Below the pieces are notes generated by a model, which searched no databases, was not told the origin of the DNA, and worked only from the letters and a program-made list of their open reading frames with translations. This document shows positions 1-7,232 of a DNA stretch of 64,000 bases, piece by piece. Every line of letters starts with the position of its first letter. Position 1 is the stretch's first letter. This DNA comes from Listeria welshimeri serovar 6b str. SLCC5334 (GTDB lineage Bacteria; Bacillota; Bacilli; Lactobacillales; Listeriaceae), in assembly GCF_000060285.1 (NCBI RefSeq), contig NC_008555.1, positions 1,736,001-1,800,000 on the forward strand, given 5' to 3'. The position numbers and the translations under genes were made by a program.

Positions 1-1846
1 GGTCATGTAAATAAGGAATCATTGTACCACGAACTTCATAGAAAACTGGGCGGTAACCGAACCTGTCAGCATTTGTCATAACTTCCTCAATCGCATCTTC
101 CATTTTATCCATATTCCCAGTTGGTTCTCCCATAATGACCATTTTGTCAGCAATGAGTCGATAAGAGAATAGCACTTCTCCGTCTGCTGCCCAAAAAAGT
201 AATTTATCCCTTAAGAACATCGTGTGGCTAACTTCATTCCCGCCCCACTTAGCTAAATGTTCGCGCACTTTTACCGCTTCAAATGGCGATCCAAGTTTTT
301 CTTTTGTAGTAGATAGGTAAATGTAAATAATAACTAAACTAACGACAGCAATAAAGACCCCGACAAATCCGACTAACCATAAATGTTCCGAAGCAATGCG
401 GAGATAGTCAGGAATTTCTTTCGAATGTTTGATGTTTGGCGAATTATAAATACCGATAACAATATAACCAGCTAAACATACAATAAAGATAATACTATCA
501 ATTATGACTTTACTCCAAGTATATACAAGTTTTTCCCGGTAAAATTCATTTCTAGCAAGGAATAAACAAAGTAGTACTATACCAAGGAAAATAGCTTGCT
601 TCATCGAAAATACTCGAGCTAATGTATTAAATATAGCGCAACCTAGCACAATGACTGTTATAATGTACGCTTTTTTAGTTTTACATTCAATTCCTCTGGC
701 CAGTCCGAGAAGTAAAAATCCAAAAGCAACAATGGTGATTTGCGATGTAAACAAGAAATTAAATGGCATGATTTTATATAGGAACGGCACATGATATATC
801 GCATTCGGAACGGCCGAAGATAATATTAATAACAGACCTGAGCCATATACAAAAATTACTAAGAAGCGATGAGCCACTTTTTGTAAAAACAGCAGTGGTA
901 ATCCTTCTAAAAAGTCGTTTAATCGTTTTCCGGCTTTTTGGACGAAGAAAAGTAGTCCTACAACAAACGGAATTATATAGTAGAAAATACGATAAAATAG
1001 CATCCAAGCCAGTGCTAATTCTTGAGAAACGCCTAATTGACTAAGTCCTAGAATCATGACGACATCAAATGTACCTACACCGCCTGGTACCATAGAAGCA
1101 ATCCCAATAACGGAGGCAATAACAAATAGTGGAAATACTTTGAAAATATCTACAGGCTCTCCCATTAAAACGCCAATAATTGCAAAACAACCAAATGCAA
1201 AGCCCCATTCTAATAACGAAGCAACGATTAAGGTTAATTCTCTTTTAATTGGCAAATCTACAAATAATGATTTACTTTTCCATTTTGTGATTGTAAATAA
1301 AATTGGGAAGTAAAGCCCACCCGCAAGCAACCAAGGCCAGTAATTAACAAAATGATCTGCAAATCCAGGAATTAGTAAGGTCGTTAATGATACTAAACAG
1401 TAAATGGATAAGCCAGATACTAAGAATAGGGCAATTTTAGAAATAGCAAGTAGTATTTCTTTGTGAGAAGCATTTTTTCCGTAAAAACTTGCTCTTAAAC
1501 TTGCACCTAATACCCCACCAAATCCGCCAATGTTCGTAAAGGTATTGGTAATCCAACCAGATGCGACGACATGAATTGGTGAAAACTTTCCTGGTAATAG
1601 CTTAACGATCACATAATCATATAAAAGCATCGGTGTGACCGCGATTAAACCTACTATAAACATAATAAAGATTTGTTCAGGACTTTGGGAAGTTATATTA
1701 ACTTTTAAGGAAGGATAATCAATCCCTGTTGCAATATTAACAATTTCAAAAATCACAAATCCCATGACAAATGTAATAAAAACAATTTTTACGATCGTAC
1801 TATTTTTTTGAAACCAACCATAGGCTTTCATTAATTTTTCTTTCAT
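1..1846 (-). CDS. mprF: Lysylphosphatidylglycerol synthase/flippase MprF, 3' end outside window
   Basis: The frame is open from the ATG at 1846 to the window edge, so about 615 residues are visible of a family length near 850. MprF aminoacylates phosphatidylglycerol with lysine and flips the lipid outward, lowering the surface negative charge and giving resistance to cationic peptides. The visible part is the N-terminal flippase region with many membrane helices, followed by the start of the soluble transferase domain; the catalytic end is cut off. A ribosome site (AAGGAGAG, 1853-1860) sits just ahead of the start. The VanZ-like gene lies 26 bp upstream on the same strand, so the two are probably co-transcribed. 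MprF is a known VirR target in Listeria, and virR lies at 53 kb in this window. Confidence 0.93.
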   Translation of the reverse strand, partial: MKEKLMKAYGWFQKNSTIVKIVFITFVMGFVIFEIVNIATGIDYPSLKVNITSQSPEQIFIMFIVGLIAVTPMLLYDYVIVKLLPGKFSPIHVVASGWITNTFTNIGGFGGVLGASLRASFYGKNASHKEILLAISKIALFLVSGLSIYCLVSLTTLLIPGFADHFVNYWPWLLAGGLYFPILFTITKWKSKSLFVDLPIKRELTLIVASLLEWGFAFGCFAIIGVLMGEPVDIFKVFPLFVIASVIGIASMVPGGVGTFDVVMILGLSQLGVSQELALAWMLFYRIFYYIIPFVVGLLFFVQKAGKRLNDFLEGLPLLFLQKVAHRFLVIFVYGSGLLLILSSAVPNAIYHVPFLYKIMPFNFLFTSQITIVAFGFLLLGLARGIECKTKKAYIITVIVLGCAIFNTLARVFSMKQAIFLGIVLLCLFLARNEFYREKLVYTWSKVIIDSIIFIVCLAGYIVIGIYNSPNIKHSKEIPDYLRIASEHLWLVGFVGVFIAVVSLVIIYIYLSTTKEKLGSPFEAVKVREHLAKWGGNEVSHTMFLRDKLLFWAADGEVLFSYRLIADKMVIMGEPTGNMDKMEDAIEEVMTNADRFGYRPVFYEVRGTMIPYLHD

Positions 1847-1872
1847 ATTAGACTCTCCTTAGCAAATTCCAT

Positions 1873-2547
1873 TCATCTTCTTTTATTTATTCGTTTCCTA
1901 ACTGGTGGGAAAGCATAAGCGAGTAACACGCCTATCAAACCACTACATGTATTTAAAATAATATCATCTACGTCTGTTGAGCGCTCAGGTGGAAGTGCCA
2001 TGCTATCAAATCCAGTAATCATTGTTGTTTGCGCAAACTGAAGTAATTCAATGCCACAAGAGGTTAGGAATACTACGAGTAATGCTTTCCATCCTGAATT
2101 CGTAATCTTGAAGTAAAGTAGAAAGAACGACAGCGGACATAGTAATAAAATATTTCCTAAAATTTGGATTATAGTTGGCATCGTTGGTAAAGTTTGTTTA
2201 AATGTATTTTCTATCGTTGTAAATGGTATTAAATTAATCATTTCTTTTTGAATATGGAAGTTTCCTGTGTATGTACTATTTACAAAATCTCCAATGGATA
2301 TGTATGCCACTAGATGTAAAAGAACGAATATATATAAAATAAATACACTAAACCAGATAAAGTCTAGCCAATTTTTTAATTTGGCCATTTTGGTTAAGAT
2401 TAATGTTGCTATGAAAAGTAAGCAACTATTTGCGATTGTATTAATTAAATCTGCGTTATCTCCAAATTGCAATGCAAGCGAAACCCCATATAAGAGGTAT
2501 AATACTGGCAATAACAATACAAAAAAACGGCATTTTTGGACTTGCAT
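1873..2547 (-). CDS. VanZ-like family membrane protein
   Basis: 224 residues with about five hydrophobic helices. The C-terminal block Asp-Val-Asp-Asp-Ile-Ile followed by an Asn-Thr-x-x-Gly pattern is typical of the VanZ-like family. VanZ itself raises teicoplanin resistance, but most members have no proven role. It is the first gene of a two-gene unit with mprF (26-bp gap), which suggests a cell-envelope or antimicrobial-peptide defence role. Regulation is probably through the palindrome at 2654-2669 in the divergent intergenic region. The family call is secure; the function is inferred from context. Confidence 0.85.
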   Translation of the reverse strand: MQVQKCRFFVLLLPVLYLLYGVSLALQFGDNADLINTIANSCLLFIATLILTKMAKLKNWLDFIWFSVFILYIFVLLHLVAYISIGDFVNSTYTGNFHIQKEMINLIPFTTIENTFKQTLPTMPTIIQILGNILLLCPLSFFLLYFKITNSGWKALLVVFLTSCGIELLQFAQTTMITGFDSMALPPERSTDVDDIILNTCSGLIGVLLAYAFPPVRKRINKRR

Positions 2548-2653
2548 TTTCGTATTCCAACGCCTTCCGTTTCAAAATCAGCTTATATACGCTCTGAATA
2601 AGCTCCTAGTATCAGTTTAGCAGATATAAAAATGAAAAGAAAGCTTGTTTATA

Positions 2654-2669
2654 CTTACATTTTTGCAAG
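2654..2669 (-). promoter_or_regulatory. Candidate VirR box (imperfect 16-bp palindrome)
   Basis: Reads CTTACA-TTTT-TGCAAG, one base from a perfect CTTACA-N4-TGTAAG palindrome. A further TGTAAG half-site lies at 2674-2679. It sits between the divergent VanZ/mprF operon and the cation efflux gene, about 105 bp upstream of the VanZ start. Response regulators of the BceR/GraR/VirR group bind palindromes of this general form, and mprF is a known VirR target. The assignment to VirR is inference. Confidence 0.45.
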
Positions 2670-2754
2670 CTTCTGTAAGGGTTTTAGGTTCTTATTTTCA
2701 TTTTACCCAAAAAAATGCTACAATTTCTTAATGATAATTGTGGAGGAGACTAGG

Positions 2755-3720
2755 ATGAAAGAATTATTAAGCTTACTCAAAGAAGGTAATAAATCAGCTT
2801 TAACAGCTGCACTTGTTAATACAATTGTGTCTATTATAAAAGGTGTCACTTATTTTTTTACAGGAAATATTGCGATGTTTGCAGAAACCTTACATAGTCT
2901 TGGCGATGCAGCGAATCAGTTTTTCGTTTTTATTGGTTCTGCCTTAAGTAAAAAACGACCGACAAAACGATTTCCAAATGGTTTTGGACGAATGGTTAAT
3001 TTAGTATTACTTGGCGCAGTAATAGTTGTAGGAATTATGGCATTTGAAACCATTCGAGAAGGTTTTGCACATATTATCCATCCAACTAGTTCTACCGGTT
3101 TTATTATTAACCTTGTAGTACTTTTACTTTGTACGGTATTGGAATTCTCTGTTCTAGTGAAGGCAATGCATGAGATTGCTCATGATGTTGGTCTAGAATC
3201 AAAAGGATTTACATTATTTAAAGATAGTATTCGTAATCTTGGTAAGGCAAAAGCAGCAACAAAACTTGTGTTTTTAGAAGACTCTGTTGCAACTGGTGGT
3301 GGACTTTTAGCGGTAATTGCGGTCATTATTTCTCACTATACCCCTTTTCACCAAGCGGAAGGTATTGCTTCAATGTTAATTGGTGTCATGATGTTTATCG
3401 TTGTTGGTAAAGTATTTTTAGATAATGCGGCTGGAGTTATTGGTGAATCTGATCAAAGCATGCATTTAACTGTAGGACAATTGGTGATGAGTGATCCTGA
3501 TGTGCGAGATATTCAAGTACTTACGGTATTAAAAGAAGGCGATGTTTTTCATGTTGATGTGGAAGTTGAATTAGATCCGTCCCTTACTCTAGCAGAAGTC
3601 GATGATATTAAAGACCGTCTAGAAGAAAATATTGGACAATTGCGCGGAGTTGCTGATGTACTGATTTCTTTTGATGAAGATGATGCGATTCGTAATTGGG
3701 AATACGGCGACGGACGATAG
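2755..3720 (+). CDS. Cation diffusion facilitator family metal efflux protein
   Basis: 321 residues. I chose the ATG at 2755 because GGAGGAG lies 5-10 bases ahead; the in-frame extension upstream runs through the promoter region. The N-terminal two thirds is a multi-helix membrane domain with His47 and Asp51 in the motif His-Ser-Leu-Gly-Asp, part of the metal-binding site of CDF exporters. The last ~80 residues, rich in Asp and Glu, form the cytosolic dimerisation domain. CDF proteins export Zn, Mn, Fe or Co in exchange for protons; the metal cannot be read from the sequence. It diverges from the VanZ/mprF operon and ends in a bidirectional terminator shared with the convergent GNAT gene. Confidence 0.88.
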   Translation: MKELLSLLKEGNKSALTAALVNTIVSIIKGVTYFFTGNIAMFAETLHSLGDAANQFFVFIGSALSKKRPTKRFPNGFGRMVNLVLLGAVIVVGIMAFETIREGFAHIIHPTSSTGFIINLVVLLLCTVLEFSVLVKAMHEIAHDVGLESKGFTLFKDSIRNLGKAKAATKLVFLEDSVATGGGLLAVIAVIISHYTPFHQAEGIASMLIGVMMFIVVGKVFLDNAAGVIGESDQSMHLTVGQLVMSDPDVRDIQVLTVLKEGDVFHVDVEVELDPSLTLAEVDDIKDRLEENIGQLRGVADVLISFDEDDAIRNWEYGDGR

Positions 3721-3726
3721 AATATG

Positions 3727-3766
3727 AAAAGCCAAGTGCGCGAAATGCGACACTTGGCTTTTTTTA
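3727..3766. terminator. Bidirectional terminator between cation efflux and GNAT genes
   Basis: Inverted repeat AAAAGCCAAGTG / CACTTGGCTTTT with a 12-base loop and a T-run on each strand. It overlaps the stop codon of the convergent acetyltransferase. Confidence 0.9.
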
Positions 3767-4306
3767 GTCTTCTGGATTAATGATTGCAAGTACTTGATGA
3801 TCTTCCCAAGTTCCATTTATACGCACATTTTGAATCGCGAGCCCTTCTAAATGAAAACCAGCTTTCAAAAGAACTTGTTTGGATCGTTCGTTTCGTGGCA
3901 TAACACCTGCTTCGATACGGTGAAGTCCAAGGATATCAAATCCAAAATCTACTATTAATTGCACAGCCTCAGTTGCATAACCATTTCCATTGTGAGCTTT
4001 ATCCAAAAAATAACCAACAAACGCTGATTGCAATGATTCACGTAAAATACTAAATAAATTAATCGTTCCAATCAGTTCCTCTGTATCTTTCAAGAAAATC
4101 CCATAATAATATTCTACATCATTCGCAGCAAAATCTTCTAAACGTAAAATAAGCGTTTGTTGTTCTTCTATCGTGTAAAAACGTGCTTCTCGCTCCATAG
4201 AGTATCCTTCAAAAAAAGCTTTATTCGCGATATGAAAAGCTAGTTTTTGATTCGCATCTGCTATTTGAAAAGGTCTTAAGTAAATCCGTTTTCCCGTAAT
4301 CTGCAT
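3764..4306 (-). CDS. GNAT acetyltransferase, RimJ/RimL type
   Basis: 180 residues, full length for the RimJ/RimL-like GNAT branch, which acetylates ribosomal-protein N-termini or small molecules with acetyl-CoA. The N-terminus (Ile-Tyr-Leu-Arg-Pro-Phe) and the later blocks Gly-Tyr-Ala-Thr-Glu-Ala and Arg-Ile-Glu-Ala-Gly-Val, ending Asn-Glu-Arg-Ser-Lys, are characteristic of this group and include the acetyl-CoA pyrophosphate-binding loop. It is a single gene between two converging or diverging neighbours. The substrate is unknown. Confidence 0.85.
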   Translation of the reverse strand: MQITGKRIYLRPFQIADANQKLAFHIANKAFFEGYSMEREARFYTIEEQQTLILRLEDFAANDVEYYYGIFLKDTEELIGTINLFSILRESLQSAFVGYFLDKAHNGNGYATEAVQLIVDFGFDILGLHRIEAGVMPRNERSKQVLLKAGFHLEGLAIQNVRINGTWEDHQVLAIINPED

Positions 4307-4494
4307 CCCTATCCCTCCCCTATTTTTCTAAATTATAAGATTGTTCTAACATGATTGCAAGTATCACTATAAAGCATATTTTCCTGTTTTTCTTATTTTA
4401 TTAAAAAATAAATCTTCTATTACGAATACAAGTGTGTTATTATGTTGTTGTTAGTCGTTTTTATATTATTTTTCTAAAAAATGGAGGTTTTACA

Positions 4495-5397
4495 ATGAAT
4501 GTTTATGCGGACAAAGAAGACGCAACTCTCCTTCTCGATGGTTTACTTCAAAATGTAGCAATAATGCGTTTTGATATTAATAAAAAAGTAACTTACGTGA
4601 ATGCACTTTTTGCGGAAGCTATGGGATATACGGAAGAAGAAATGTTGGAATTATCTCATCCGGATTTATGCTTTCCTGATTTTGTTCAAACAGCAACTTA
4701 CAAAGAAATGTGGACCAATCTACTTGCTGGTCAAAAATTTCAAAATAAAATTGAACGAAAAAATGCTCGCGGTGAACGAGTTTGGTTTGAAGCAACTTAT
4801 ATACCCATTTTTCTTGAAAATACAGTTATAGGTGTGGCAAAAATCGCCACTGATATCACACGAAGAGAAGAAACTGTGCATGATTTTGCTTCTGGTTTAA
4901 AAAATATGGCAACGAATTTAAAAGAACATTCTAGTGTTGGAAAAACGCGTAGTGAAGCTCTCCTTAATCTCGTGAAATCAATCACGAAAGAATCAAACGA
5001 AAATACAGTTACACTGCATGATTTACAAACAGAAGCACAAAATATTCACGGAATTATTAATACAATTAATGGTATTGCTTCTCAAACAAATTTACTTGCA
5101 CTGAATGCAGCGATTGAAGCCGCACGTGCTGGCGATGCTGGGCGTGGATTTAGTGTTGTAGCTGAAGAAGTGCGCAAACTTTCGAGTCGTGTGGAAGAAG
5201 CTATTAAAGAAGTGGAAAAAAGTGTCAATGGTATCACACAAGAAATTAATACGATTTCAAGTGGTACAGAACGTGTCGAAGCAAAAGTCGAGGAAAGCCA
5301 AGAAGTCCTTATTTTATCTTTAGAAGATTTTAATCAAATTGAATCTGCCTCTACTGCCTTGGATCAAAATGCCGGTGCTTTCACAAAAATGATTTAA
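4495..5397 (+). CDS. Soluble PAS-domain methyl-accepting chemotaxis protein
   Basis: 300 residues, starting at the ATG at 4495 behind ATGGAGG (4481-4487). Residues ~15-125 form a PAS domain including the terminal Ile-Thr-Asp-Ile-Thr-Arg-Arg segment. Residues ~150-300 hold a short chemoreceptor signalling domain with the highly conserved hairpin tip (Ile-Ala-x-Gln-Thr-Asn-Leu-Leu-Ala-Leu-Asn-Ala-Ala-Ile-Glu-Ala-Ala-Arg). No transmembrane segment and no HAMP domain are visible, so this is a cytosolic receptor, probably sensing redox state or a small ligand through PAS and signalling to CheA/CheW. The methylation helices are shorter than in membrane receptors. The following 68-residue gene may be co-transcribed. 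Confidence 0.9.
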   Translation: MNVYADKEDATLLLDGLLQNVAIMRFDINKKVTYVNALFAEAMGYTEEEMLELSHPDLCFPDFVQTATYKEMWTNLLAGQKFQNKIERKNARGERVWFEATYIPIFLENTVIGVAKIATDITRREETVHDFASGLKNMATNLKEHSSVGKTRSEALLNLVKSITKESNENTVTLHDLQTEAQNIHGIINTINGIASQTNLLALNAAIEAARAGDAGRGFSVVAEEVRKLSSRVEEAIKEVEKSVNGITQEINTISSGTERVEAKVEESQEVLILSLEDFNQIESASTALDQNAGAFTKMI

Positions 5398-5424
5398 CCG
5401 ACTGAAAAAAGGAGCGAAGAAGTC

Positions 5425-5631
5425 TTGAAACTAATTGGAAAACATCCTTCTGGTCGTGCCATTATTATTCGTTTGAACAACCAAGAGTACCACTATGAAA
5501 CCTCAAATAGTTTTGGAAGTGCGACTTCATTAAACCGAGCGAAAACCGAAGCTAGAGCCGATAGTTTTACAACTAGTGAGATGAATCAGGGTTTACATAT
5601 TGGCAATTGGCACTGGAAAGAACTTGGATGA
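5425..5631 (+). CDS. Small hypothetical protein
   Basis: 68 residues starting at TTG (5425), with AAAGGAG at 5408-5414 giving a ~10-base spacing. It lies 27 bp after the chemoreceptor and ends just before a strong terminator, so it looks translated and probably shares the receptor transcript. Composition is hydrophilic with no signal, membrane helix or motif I recognise. Function unknown. Confidence 0.6.
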   Translation: MKLIGKHPSGRAIIIRLNNQEYHYETSNSFGSATSLNRAKTEARADSFTTSEMNQGLHIGNWHWKELG

Positions 5632-5669
5632 AAAAGACCCCACCTGTTGTTAGGTGGGATCTTTTTTTT
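5631..5669. terminator. Rho-independent terminator
   Basis: GATCCCACCT-type hairpin: ACCCCACCT / AGGTGGGAT around a TGTTGTT-like loop, A-run before and T8 after. It serves the small + strand gene and the converging small - strand gene. Confidence 0.88.
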
Positions 5670-5904
5670 ATACATTCAAATCTTGTTCGAACTGATTTTT
5701 AAAGTATGTCGTTCCTTCAAACACGGTAATAAATGGAAAACCGCTCATGTTGTATTGGAGTAGCAACTTGTTATCACGTCGGCGAACCATTATGGAAGAG
5801 TGGACTTTATGACCAATCGCCATACCAGCTTGCATCCCCCTGCAGAAAACCCAGTGTGTTGCTTCGATTGGATTAGCCATTTTTTCTGCAAGATCGCTTT
5901 GCAT
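5668..5904 (-). CDS. Small hypothetical protein, possibly the surviving end of a decayed gene
   Basis: 78 residues. I recognise no domain. The start at 5904 has no convincing ribosome site. The same frame upstream is open apart from three stops, and reaches an ATG near 6015 preceded by GCAGGAAC that begins with Met-Lys-Lys-Leu-Phe-Val-Glu-Thr-Lys. Either this is a short independent gene or the 3' part of a longer gene broken by stop codons. It is immediately downstream of fosX on the same strand. Function unknown. Confidence 0.4.
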   Translation of the reverse strand: MQSDLAEKMANPIEATHWVFCRGMQAGMAIGHKVHSSIMVRRRDNKLLLQYNMSGFPFITVFEGTTYFKNQFEQDLNV

Positions 5905-6035
5905 TAGCTACTTTATTGTATCAATTACTTCAAATTCATTTTCAATATAACCTTACCAAATAGTTCGTTAGTACTTATTCTCAAATTCTTTCGTTTCAAC
6001 AAATAGTTTTTTCATAGTAGTTCCTGCTGTATTTG

Positions 6036-6437
6036 CTATCCATGATAACTTTTTAAGCGCTCTTCTAATGTCCCAGCGTGTAATTCAAATAGATGATTAT
6101 CATAATCATAAAAATAAATGGAACGTCCCTCACCTGTTACTCTAGAGCGTTCTGGTTTTATTTCCACATCCAGTGATTTAATTCGTTCAGTATATTCATC
6201 CATTTCCTCCGCATGAATTCGGAAAGCAATATGATTGTAAGTGCGCTCTTGTAACGATTCGCCTTCCATAATGCAAATCCACAGTCCAGCTATGAGGAAA
6301 AACTTTTCTTTGGAAAGCGAAAATGTTTTGTCGCCACTAGAATAGATTTCTTCTGCATCAAAAATTTCTTGCAAGAATGTGGTTGTTTTATTCAAATCTC
6401 TCACAATTAAAGTTATATGGCTTAATCCTGAAATCAT
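6036..6437 (-). CDS. fosX: Fosfomycin resistance hydrolase FosX
   Basis: 133 residues, the expected length for FosX, a Mn-dependent cytosolic enzyme of the vicinal oxygen chelate superfamily that adds water to the fosfomycin epoxide. The metal ligands known for Listeria FosX, His7, His69 and Glu118, are all at these positions, as is the catalytic base Glu44. These residues separate it from the thiol-transferring FosA and FosB enzymes. Chromosomal fosX explains intrinsic fosfomycin tolerance in Listeria. Just upstream lies a degenerate second fosX fragment (6554-6704), so this is the intact copy of an old duplication. Confidence 0.96.
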   Translation of the reverse strand: MISGLSHITLIVRDLNKTTTFLQEIFDAEEIYSSGDKTFSLSKEKFFLIAGLWICIMEGESLQERTYNHIAFRIHAEEMDEYTERIKSLDVEIKPERSRVTGEGRSIYFYDYDNHLFELHAGTLEERLKSYHG

Positions 6438-6462
6438 GCAATCACCAGTCCTTTAGTTATCT

Positions 6463-6514
6463 TTTAATTGCAAAAGCACTACCGTTTCGACATGTGCTGT
6501 TTGCGGGAACATAT
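6463..6514 (-). repeat. 52-bp exact direct repeat of the RNA methyltransferase 3' end
   Basis: Bases 6463-6514 are identical to 7240-7291, which encode the last ~17 codons of the methyltransferase gene ending at 7233. Identity stops abruptly at the next base on the 5' side. The copy has no upstream coding sequence and is non-functional. It marks a duplication junction between the fosX relic and intact fosX. Confidence 0.92.
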
Positions 6515-6553
6515 ACTTCTTCGGCTTGAATTTCAAATGCTATATATAGGCTC

Positions 6554-6704
6554 TCTCTTGTGAAAAATCGCCTTCCATAATACATATCCATAGCCCTGCA
6601 ATCAGAAAATTTTTTCTATAAAAAGCGAAAAAGCGTTACCTCCACTAAAGTAGATTTAAGCTGCTTTAATAATTTCTTTTGGAAAGTTCTTATTTTCAAT
6701 TAAA
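6554..6704 (-). pseudogene. Frameshifted fosX fragment
   Basis: Read on the minus strand, this stretch resembles FosX residues ~16-64 in two frames. The first part gives Ile-Tyr-Phe-Ser-Gly-Gly-x-x-Phe-Ser-Leu. After a frameshift comes Phe-Leu-Ile-Ala-Gly-Leu-Trp-Ile-Cys-Ile-Met-Glu-Gly, identical to FosX residues 47-59. The DNA also aligns with intact fosX at 6246-6400, at roughly three bases in four. An in-frame stop, the frameshift and missing ends show it is dead. It begins directly after the stop of the DUF5071 gene. Confidence 0.82.
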
Positions 6705-7091
6705 TTATAAAGCAAATTTATCAAGTAAAGTTTTAGCATAATCAACCGTTCCTTCTAAGCGTTCTCCTGAGGTTGGATTGGTCATTATTCGTTTGATTTC
6801 GGGCGCTAATATGACTATATTTTCTTTGTCAAAGTTTGCCATTAGAAGCAATATTTCATTTTTCCATATATCATCAGAAGAATGAAAAATCTCTAAAATA
6901 TGGTCTATCAACTCAAACTGAAATCGAGGCAAAACTGGAAATAATGCCTGTGCTACTGGCCAATTTGGGTCTTTTAACCATCCTAATAAAGTTCCAAGAA
7001 TAGGAATTACCTCTATTTTGTCTATTGTATTTAACTCATCAATATGACTATCATCAAACTTATCTTTTGGAATTAAATCTTCTATTCCCAT
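6705..7091 (-). CDS. DUF5071 family small protein
   Basis: 128 residues from the ATG at 7091, chosen because GGGGAGG lies 8 bases ahead; the in-frame extension upstream lacks a ribosome site and is hydrophobic and Cys-rich. The opening Leu-Ile-Pro-Lys-Asp-Lys-Phe-Asp, the Trp-Leu-x-Asp-x-Asn-Trp-Pro-Val-Ala block and the helical remainder match my recollection of DUF5071, a HEAT-like family often found as scattered accessory genes. No biochemical role is known to me. It sits inside the duplicated, decayed fosX segment, between a methyltransferase terminator and the fosX relic, which suggests an acquired insertion. Confidence 0.65.
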   Translation of the reverse strand: MGIEDLIPKDKFDDSHIDELNTIDKIEVIPILGTLLGWLKDPNWPVAQALFPVLPRFQFELIDHILEIFHSSDDIWKNEILLLMANFDKENIVILAPEIKRIMTNPTSGERLEGTVDYAKTLLDKFAL

Positions 7092-7182
7092 AAAATGTGC
7101 CTCCCCAAAACAACTAATATGAGTATAACAGAAACAGCTTAATAAATCAGACAGAACATAATTTAGAAGTAAAATTTTATAA

Positions 7183-7225
7183 AACAACCATGCATCCTTT
7201 ATCTACAAAAGAATGCATGGCTGTT
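7183..7225 (-). terminator. Terminator downstream of the RNA methyltransferase
   Basis: Long inverted repeat with the core ATGCATGG / CCATGCAT and pairing AAAAG/CTTT nearer the loop. On the minus strand it is followed by TTGTTTTAT. It ends the methyltransferase transcript before the DUF5071 gene. Confidence 0.8.
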
Positions 7226-7232
7226 CTTCTAT

